Assembly (NCBI GenBank): GCA_021782295.1
Contig: JAJXVC010000042.1
Span: 1 to 10,980, forward strand
Reading direction: 5' to 3'
Source of the DNA: a bacterium
Lineage (GTDB): Bacteria > Eremiobacterota > Eremiobacteria > Baltobacterales > Baltobacteraceae
Length of the DNA stretch: 10,980 nt
The position numbers and the translations under genes were made by a program. This document shows, piece by piece, positions 6,026 through 10,980 of the stretch. Every line of letters starts with the position of its first letter. Positions within the stretch are counted from its first letter, which is position 1. The notes beneath the pieces were generated by a model. The model did not search any database. It saw only the letters and a list, made by a program, of their open reading frames with translations, and was not told the origin of the DNA.

Positions 6026-7287
6026 ACGGATGCTCCCTCTCGCGTCGGGCGATGAGCGATGGATTCAAAGAATGCATCGATACGGTTGCGCATTTGCGCC
6101 TCCGAAAAATAGCGCGGATCTTCGAGATCGGATTCCACCAAGAGCGTCGGAACGCCGCGTTTGGTGAAGTATTCGCGCATATCGCCCTGGCCGGCCGAGA
6201 AGAGGCGGCAGCTCTTTACCGAGTGAATGACCAGCGCGTTTGCATTCCACTCCTCGAGATAGCGTTCGATCTGTTCGTAACGCTGGAGGAAATTGCGGTT
6301 GGTAAGGTTCCATTCCAACAGGTGGCGCGCGATCGATTCCAGCGGATGGTCGGGATCGTGCGTAAAGCCGAACTCCCAGAGCCCGCCGACGGTGGAGTAG
6401 GTCGATGCGACTGCGACGGCGTCCCAACGCGAGAACATATCGCGAAATGCGCGCAGATGCGGCCACGGCGGCGGCCCTTCGATAACGTAGCGAAAGCGCT
6501 CTTTCTCCAACGGCCCGATACCGGCTTCGGCTTTAGCGAGCAATTCGGCGTAGGCGGTTTCGAAAAACTCCAGCCCTTGCGGCGTTCCGCGCAAGCAGTA
6601 GAGCGGCGCCATCATGGTCACCGAATCGAAGTAGGCGTCGTAGGGTGCCGGGGTGCGTTTGGTAAGATGTTTGATTTTCGACCAGAGATCGCCGGTGAGC
6701 GATGAGAGGCGCACCGCTTCGCGGAGCCGATCCTCGTCGAGCTTGCGCCCGGTGAGCTCTTCGCAACGGCCGATGAGATGGTGGAGCTGGCGTAAGACGT
6801 ATTCGATATCTTCTTTCGACGGCTTTCCCGATGCCGAGCGAATGAACGGAATATCGAGTTGAAAAGCCGGCTTCCCGGTGAATTCGGCGAGGTGTCCGAA
6901 CCAGTCGAGATAGACGTTACACCCGACGTAATTGCAGAGCAGCAGCGATGGTTCGGGGATCGTCGCGAACGGCGTCTCGCGCCCGCCGAAATACATGCCG
7001 ATATCGGCCTTCACGTAGGCGCAGTTATCCGAGGAGTACCCCATGAACTCCGCCGACTGAATGAACGGCAGCGACTGCTTGCGCACCGCAAGTTGCAATG
7101 CGTTCACTTCGGGAAAGACGGGGAGAATATCGAATGCGCGCAGCAACTCGACCGGGTTGCCGCCGATCAGTAAGTAGGCAGCCGGAACGCCGCTGCCGTT
7201 GGCCGCGGCAGTCAGCGCTGCATAATACTCCGACATCAGCTCTTTTTGCAGATGGTGCAGCTTGCCTTGATAATGCGTTTCGGTCAT
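6022..7287 (-). CDS. bcrB: Benzoyl-CoA reductase substrate-binding subunit BcrB (HgdB family)
   Basis: The protein has 421 residues, near the size of BcrB/BadE/BzdO. HgdB/BcrBC-family features are visible: [19 protein letters not shown] (42-60) near the N-terminus, [10 protein letters not shown] with Cys89, [12 protein letters not shown] with Cys118 and Cys123, [10 protein letters not shown] with Cys360, and the closing [26 protein letters not shown] block. Cys89, one of Cys118/Cys123, and Cys360 are the likely ligands of its [4Fe-4S] cluster. With BcrC it forms the module that binds benzoyl-CoA and dearomatises it to cyclohexa-1,5-diene-1-carbonyl-CoA by two single-electron steps. The start at 7287 has AGGAGT 7 bases upstream, overlapping the bcrC TAG stop. 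A 2-hydroxyacyl-CoA dehydratase subunit is the main alternative, made unlikely by the dch, oah and had neighbours. The substrate might also be a substituted benzoyl-CoA. Confidence 0.9.
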   Translation of the reverse strand: MTETHYQGKLHHLQKELMSEYYAALTAAANGSGVPAAYLLIGGNPVELLRAFDILPVFPEVNALQLAVRKQSLPFIQSAEFMGYSSDNCAYVKADIGMYFGGRETPFATIPEPSLLLCNYVGCNVYLDWFGHLAEFTGKPAFQLDIPFIRSASGKPSKEDIEYVLRQLHHLIGRCEELTGRKLDEDRLREAVRLSSLTGDLWSKIKHLTKRTPAPYDAYFDSVTMMAPLYCLRGTPQGLEFFETAYAELLAKAEAGIGPLEKERFRYVIEGPPPWPHLRAFRDMFSRWDAVAVASTYSTVGGLWEFGFTHDPDHPLESIARHLLEWNLTNRNFLQRYEQIERYLEEWNANALVIHSVKSCRLFSAGQGDMREYFTKRGVPTLLVESDLEDPRYFSEAQMRNRIDAFFESIAHRPTREGASV

Positions 7288-7298
7288 CGTAGGTACTC

Positions 7299-8477
7299 CT
7301 AGTCGAAAAGAAGGGACTCGACGAACGTTTCGATCTCGCTTTTAACCCGGTCGAACATCCACATTTTTTCTTCGAACTCCAAGAACAGATGCGGGATGCC
7401 GGCTTCTTGTAGAGCCTTGCGATAGAGCGGATAGGCGAAGAGGGATGGTTCGCAAAATTTCGCGCAGAGCACGATGACGGCATCGGCTCGGTGCGAGCGG
7501 GCGCGCTCGACGAGCAACTGCGACGGCGAGACGCGCATATCGTGCTTCACCGGCGTCGGCAGCGACGCGTTGATATAGCCGTCGGCGAGCGCGAGCAGCG
7601 GATCCTCCGCGTTCTCGGGAATGTTCTCGGTGAACCAACGGCGGCCGAGGAGAAAATCGTCGTCGACGAGATAGCAGCCCGCGTCTTCGATCGCCGCGAT
7701 GAGATCGAGCGGGGGCTGTTCGCAGAACGAGCCGGTAAGCACGACGCGGATGCGGTCGCGCTCGCGCCCTTCGCGCGTCGCCGCGGCGTGCAGCGCATCG
7801 GCGAGCAACTCGGCGTGCTCTTCGGGCGGAATGAGGTGCCCGACGCGCACGAGCGGGTAGAGTTCGCGGGTGCGCAACCGGTGCGGAGCGTCGCGCCGCA
7901 ACGCATAGAGGCGCCGAATCGTTTCGCGAATGCGATTGTAGAGTGCGATTGCGGCACGGAGATCTTCGGTGGTCATCTCCCGCCCGCTTAACTCGCCTGC
8001 AAATTTCGCGACCCGTGCGTATTCATCGCGCAGGTAGCGCGGCGACTCTTCGGCTTCGAAGTTCTGCGGAAAGTGGATGTACTCTACGGGCGTTCCGGGG
8101 AAGTTCCGCGCGTAGACGCTCGCGAGATTGCGAGCCGGATCGCAGATGGAGTGGAAGACGAGCCCGTCGAGCGGTTCGAGCAGTTCGGTCATCCCTTGTT
8201 CGAGCGTGCTTTTAACGATCGAGCAGATGAACGATTGAAAACGTGAATCGGCGTGCGCGATCTCCATGCGGTTGCCGCCGCCCGCGAGCCCGACCGGTAA
8301 GACGCCCGAGGCGTAAAAGATCTCGGTCGGCGTGTAGACCGGAAAACAACCGATTGCGGCCCGCTTCGGTGCGGCATTTTTCCAAGCGACCGCAGCGGCA
8401 AAGCCCGGCTCTTCGATAATGCGATCGCAATATTCGACGAGCGATTCGATGCTCTGCGCTATGATTTGCGTGCTCAT
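7299..8477 (-). CDS. bcrC: Benzoyl-CoA reductase substrate-binding subunit BcrC (HgdB family)
   Basis: This 392-residue protein matches the size of BcrC/BadD/BzdN (about 385). Typical segments are AIGCFPVYTPTEIFYASGVLPVGLAGGG (41-68), SFICSIVKSTLEQG with Cys85, HSICDPARN with Cys112, LTGSFCEQPP with Cys252, DDDFLLGRRWF, and LCAKFCEPSLF with Cys338 and Cys342. Cys85, Cys112 and one of Cys338/Cys342 are likely ligands of a [4Fe-4S] cluster in the active-site half-module. It pairs with BcrB to reduce the aromatic ring in the cytoplasm. No signal peptide is present. The start at 8477 has AAGGGA 5 bases upstream and lies 12 bp after the had stop. The next gene, bcrB, begins 11 bp after its stop. 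The assignment to BcrC rather than a dehydratase subunit rests on sequence motifs plus operon content. Confidence 0.9.
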   Translation of the reverse strand: MSTQIIAQSIESLVEYCDRIIEEPGFAAAVAWKNAAPKRAAIGCFPVYTPTEIFYASGVLPVGLAGGGNRMEIAHADSRFQSFICSIVKSTLEQGMTELLEPLDGLVFHSICDPARNLASVYARNFPGTPVEYIHFPQNFEAEESPRYLRDEYARVAKFAGELSGREMTTEDLRAAIALYNRIRETIRRLYALRRDAPHRLRTRELYPLVRVGHLIPPEEHAELLADALHAAATREGRERDRIRVVLTGSFCEQPPLDLIAAIEDAGCYLVDDDFLLGRRWFTENIPENAEDPLLALADGYINASLPTPVKHDMRVSPSQLLVERARSHRADAVIVLCAKFCEPSLFAYPLYRKALQEAGIPHLFLEFEEKMWMFDRVKSEIETFVESLLFD

Positions 8478-8489
8478 AGAGATCCCTTC

Positions 8490-9518
8490 TTATTTGCCGG
8501 GTACGACGATCGTACGCAAGCCGACGCCCGCGCGCAAAAAATCGAGACCGCGATTGATATCTTGCAGCGAGACGCGCTCGCTCACTAATTCGGGGATGCG
8601 AATCTCTCCGCGTCGAGCCAGTTCGATGATGCGCGGATAGTCGACCGGGCGACAGCCAAGCGAGCCGCGGATCTCCAATTCGTTGAACATGATCTTGCCG
8701 GCGGGAAGCTCCGCTGGTTCGGAGCAGAAGCCGACGACGACGACGCGCCCACCGCGGCGAACGCTGTCGATTGCCGAACGAACGGTCTGCGGGTTGCCGA
8801 TCGCTTCGAAGGCGATATCTGCGCCGCCGTCGGTCGCGCGGCGCACCGCGCGGGAGACGTCGGGAACGTTGCTCGCATCGATAACGTGCGTCGCGCCGAA
8901 TTGCAGCGCAAATTCGAGGCGCTCGGGCTTCATATCGACCGCCCACACCTCGCCGCCGGCTGCGACGGCGATCTGAATGACGTTGATTCCGACGCCGCCG
9001 CAGCCGAAGACGACGACGCGATCCCCCGGACGCACCTCACCGCGATTGACGACCGCGTGATAGGGCGTCGAAACGGCATCGGCGATCAGGCACGCATCTT
9101 CGAGCGGCAGCTCCGGCGGGAGCGGGAGGACGTCTTTCGCCGGCACCTTGAGATACTCGGCGTATGCGCCGTCGATATGGTTGCCGAGCATGAGCCCGTT
9201 CGCGCAGATGTTCTCGCGCCCGCGCCGACAGGCTTCGCAGTGCCCGCACGAGAGCACCGCGGGAACCAACACGTGCTCGCCGACCTGGCGCGCGCGCACG
9301 CCTTCGCCGACGGCGAAGACCGTCCCCGATGCTTCGTGACCGAGAATCAACGGCGGCGGCGCGAACGTAGGCACGCCGTGATCGATATAGTGCAGATCGG
9401 TGTGGCAGAGTCCGCACGCTGCAACTTTGATGACGATCTCGCCCTGCCCCGGCACCGGCATCGGCCGCTCTTCGATTTCGAGCGGACGATTCGGCCCAAG
9501 AAAAACCGCGGCTTTCAT
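8490..9518 (-). CDS. had: 6-hydroxycyclohex-1-ene-1-carbonyl-CoA dehydrogenase (zinc alcohol dehydrogenase family)
   Basis: This 342-residue protein is a medium-chain zinc alcohol dehydrogenase. Catalytic-zinc residues are Cys35 (CGLCHTD: Cys35/Cys38 region) and His61-Glu62 (GHEASG). The structural-zinc cysteines are Cys91, Cys94, Cys97 and Cys105. The Rossmann motif is FGCGGVGINV (171-180), and Asp195 at the end of the second strand points to NAD+ rather than NADP+. The MDR family alone would not fix the substrate, but the position between oah and bcrC matches Had, which oxidises 6-hydroxycyclohex-1-ene-1-carbonyl-CoA to the 6-oxo compound. Known Had is somewhat longer (about 370 aa by recall). 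The start at 9518 begins MKAAVF and overlaps the oah stop as ATGA. No Shine-Dalgarno site is visible, so translation probably depends on coupling. An open extension to 9698 lies inside oah and does not resemble the family. Confidence 0.85.
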   Translation of the reverse strand: MKAAVFLGPNRPLEIEERPMPVPGQGEIVIKVAACGLCHTDLHYIDHGVPTFAPPPLILGHEASGTVFAVGEGVRARQVGEHVLVPAVLSCGHCEACRRGRENICANGLMLGNHIDGAYAEYLKVPAKDVLPLPPELPLEDACLIADAVSTPYHAVVNRGEVRPGDRVVVFGCGGVGINVIQIAVAAGGEVWAVDMKPERLEFALQFGATHVIDASNVPDVSRAVRRATDGGADIAFEAIGNPQTVRSAIDSVRRGGRVVVVGFCSEPAELPAGKIMFNELEIRGSLGCRPVDYPRIIELARRGEIRIPELVSERVSLQDINRGLDFLRAGVGLRTIVVPGK

Positions 9519-10345
9519 CGGCGCGCGCGCCGAATCGCGGCGTAATCGGGTTCGCGTTTTTCGACGAACGCGCGCATGCCCTCGGCGGTCTCCGCACCGG
9601 CGAAGTGCGATGCCAGCCACTCGCGCGCGTGCCCGATCGTCGCATACCACGACTGATCTTTCCAGTAATTGACCTGGCACTGGGTGTAACTCAAGCACTG
9701 CGGGAACTTATCGAGCAGTTTGTTGCAGAGATCGCGCACGGTGTCGTCGAGCTGTTCGTAGGGTGCGACGCGATTGACCAGCCCCCAATCGAGCGCTTGC
9801 GCTGCGGTAATGGGCTCGCACAGGAAGAGCATCTCGCGCGCGCGCCGGTCGCCGACGATAATCGGCAGCCATTGCGTTCCACCGCCGGCGGCGACGCTGC
9901 CGACGCGCGTCCCGACCTGGCGGATCGTCGCGTGATCGGCGGCAACGGCGAGATCGCAGGCCATATTCATTTCGTTCCCGCCGCCGACGGCCATGCCGTT
10001 AATCCGCGCGATCGTCGGTTTTCCCATGTTGCGGATGCTGTCGAGACAATCTTGAAAGAGCACCATGTATTTCCAAAACTGCTCGGGATGCTCGACGTAA
10101 CGCTCGGCATACTCTTTTACATCGCCGCCGGTACAGAACGCTTTGCGGCCGGCACCGGTGAGCACGACGACGCCGACTTCGTCGTCCCACATCGCGCGGC
10201 GAAGCGCATCGCGCAGGCGTCCTAACGTCTCGGTGGTGTAGGCGTTATAGGCCTGCGGGCGATTGAACGTAATCGTCGCCACGCGATCGTCGACGGAGTA
10301 GAGGATATCTTCCTGTGCGGCGGTCGCATCGGTGGTCGCGGTCAT
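9515..10345 (-). CDS. oah: Ring-opening 6-oxocyclohex-1-ene-1-carbonyl-CoA hydrolase, compact Oah/BadI-like crotonase
   Basis: This is a crotonase-fold protein of 276 residues. Oxyanion-hole segments are AFCTGGD (69-75) and NGMAVGGGNEMN (117-128). Oah/BamA-like stretches are PQAYNAYTT (30-38), KEYAERY, GSVAAGGGTQWLP (149-161), FPQCLSY (214-220) and REWLASH. The reaction expected from the neighbours is water addition to, and hydrolytic opening of, 6-oxocyclohex-1-ene-1-carbonyl-CoA, giving 3-hydroxypimelyl-CoA. Recalled Oah/BamA proteins are about 375-382 aa. This one lacks their N-terminal extension and an insertion of roughly 45 residues before the C-terminal third, and in length and the AREMLFLCEPITAAQALDWGLVN part it approaches BadI (2-ketocyclohexanecarboxyl-CoA hydrolase) and MenB. 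The start at 10345 has AAAGGAG 10 bases upstream and overlaps the dch stop by 4 bp. A BadI-type role is the alternative, but had and dch favour the Oah reaction. Confidence 0.8.
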   Translation of the reverse strand: MTATTDATAAQEDILYSVDDRVATITFNRPQAYNAYTTETLGRLRDALRRAMWDDEVGVVVLTGAGRKAFCTGGDVKEYAERYVEHPEQFWKYMVLFQDCLDSIRNMGKPTIARINGMAVGGGNEMNMACDLAVAADHATIRQVGTRVGSVAAGGGTQWLPIIVGDRRAREMLFLCEPITAAQALDWGLVNRVAPYEQLDDTVRDLCNKLLDKFPQCLSYTQCQVNYWKDQSWYATIGHAREWLASHFAGAETAEGMRAFVEKREPDYAAIRRARR

Positions 10346-10980
10346 CGGTAGTCTTCTCCTTTGGAAAGGGTATGCGCCCAAACGGGAGAGCGCTTTTCAA
10401 GGAATGCCGCTATGCCTTCGGCCCCGTCGCGGCTGGGCAAAAGTTCCTCGCGATAGGCGCGCATCGCCAGCGCAAGGTCATCGACGCGGATCGCGCGTTT
10501 GCAGGCGCGTACGGCGAGCGCCGAATAGCCGAGCAGCCGTTCGCAGAGTGCCTCGGTTGCAGCGGAGAGTTCTTCGGGTGCATGCACGCTGCCGACCAAC
10601 CCCCACGCAAGCGCGCTCTGCGCGTCGATCTTGCGCCCGGTCAGGATCGCATCGAACGCGCGCTGCGCGCCGATCGCGCGCGGCAGCAGCGCGCACGCGA
10701 TCGGCGGGATCGCCGCGAGTTGGACTTCGGGAAGCGAGAAGAACGCGCGCGTCGAGCATAGTGCGAGATCGGCGAGCAGCAGCAATTCGAAACCGCCGCC
10801 CATCGCCGGTGCGTTCGCCGCGCAGACGATCGCCGGAGCGGCGCCGAGAAAGGTGCGCGCCATCTCTTCGAAGGCGGCGAGCATCTCCGGTGCCTTCTCG
10901 GGGGTATGGTCGCCGACCTCAACGCCGGCGCAGAAGGCGCGCTCGCCGGCGGCCTCGATGCTGACGACGGTGCACTCCTC
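10342..10980 (-). CDS. dch: Cyclohexa-1,5-diene-1-carbonyl-CoA hydratase (5' part outside window)
   Basis: The frame is open to the right edge; 212 residues and the stop are visible, and about 45 N-terminal residues are likely missing for a family of about 255 aa. The crotonase fold shows the oxyanion-hole segments RAFCAGVEVGDHT and NAPAMGGGFEL. The combination AGVxVGDHT followed by PEMLAAFEEM closely matches Dch as I recall it (SAGVDVGDHT...MLxxFH). Later motifs are LPEVQLAAIPPIACALLPR and LTGRKIDAQSALAWGLV. Dch adds water to cyclohexa-1,5-diene-1-carbonyl-CoA, the product of benzoyl-CoA reductase, giving 6-hydroxycyclohex-1-ene-1-carbonyl-CoA for Had. The stop overlaps the oah start as ATGA (10342-10345). 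An ATG at 10884 is internal and cuts off the first oxyanion-hole motif, so the true start lies beyond the window. Confidence 0.9.
   Translation of the reverse strand, partial: EECTVVSIEAAGERAFCAGVEVGDHTPEKAPEMLAAFEEMARTFLGAAPAIVCAANAPAMGGGFELLLLADLALCSTRAFFSLPEVQLAAIPPIACALLPRAIGAQRAFDAILTGRKIDAQSALAWGLVGSVHAPEELSAATEALCERLLGYSALAVRACKRAIRVDDLALAMRAYREELLPSRDGAEGIAAFLEKRSPVWAHTLSKGEDYR
10356..10362 (-). promoter_or_regulatory. Ribosome binding site of oah inside dch
   Basis: AAAGGAG on the minus strand, 10 bases before the oah ATG at 10345 and within the last codons of dch. It supports that start over an in-frame ATG at 10381. The surrounding 12 bases match those at bcrD exactly. Confidence 0.6.

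Noticed and set aside
4427..8477. 2-hydroxyacyl-CoA dehydratase with activator (amino-acid fermentation)
   Set aside because: Subunit families are shared, but two different ATPases plus dch, had and oah in the same operon point to an arenoyl-CoA reductase.
8886..9545. Plus-strand frame of 219 codons opposite had
   Set aside because: It mirrors the codons of a well-conserved zinc dehydrogenase and has no own ribosome site or motif.
9519..9698. 60-codon N-terminal extension of had
   Set aside because: It lies in oah coding sequence, has Arg-rich content, and the MKAAVF start with ATGA overlap fits the family.
1..10980. tRNA, rRNA, CRISPR array, insertion sequence or integrase
   Set aside because: No cloverleaf, repeat-spacer pattern, transposase motif or terminal repeats were recognised; nearly all bases are explained by protein genes.

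Overview
The window is a GC-rich, densely coded bacterial segment that, on the minus strand, holds most of an anaerobic benzoyl-CoA degradation operon, followed by a small set of less related genes. No RNA gene, CRISPR array, insertion sequence or phage gene was found. The organism is probably an anaerobic or facultative aromatic degrader. A SurA/PrsA-like lipoprotein with a standard lipobox and the codon bias give no firm phylum. A GC-rich uncultivated lineage is as plausible as a proteobacterium, and this stays open.

Layout. Reading leftwards from the right edge (minus strand), the order is: dch (5' part outside the window), oah, had, bcrC, bcrB, bcrA, bcrD and a hemerythrin-like gene. All eight are joined by 4-bp stop/start overlaps or gaps of 11-12 bp, so they form one translationally coupled transcription unit (3891 to beyond 10980). 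A MaoC-like hydratase gene lies on the plus strand (3428-3982), tail-to-tail with the hemerythrin gene and overlapping it by 92 bp. Only 31 bp separate its start from the start of a minus-strand tryptophanase-family gene (1975-3396). After that come a parvulin peptidyl-prolyl isomerase lipoprotein (924-1907) and a MazG-type nucleotide pyrophosphohydrolase with a shortened tetrapyrrole-methylase-like N-terminus (839 to beyond the left edge). Stem-loops fill the two gaps on either side of the parvulin gene.

How the genes work together. BcrCB would bind and reduce the aromatic ring of benzoyl-CoA (or an analogue), using low-potential electrons that BcrAD drive by ATP hydrolysis. Dch hydrates the resulting 1,5-diene, Had oxidises the 6-hydroxy product with NAD+, and Oah hydrates and opens the ring to 3-hydroxypimelyl-CoA. 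The hemerythrin-like protein, coupled to bcrD, is a plausible O2 scavenger or sensor for the O2-sensitive reductase. The two ATPases are both short (263 and 264 aa), as in Azoarcus-type (Bzd) enzymes rather than Thauera-type. The ring-opening enzyme (276 aa) is about 100 residues shorter than usual Oah/BamA. The electron-donor ferredoxin, its reductase, the aromatic CoA ligase and a regulator are not in this window.
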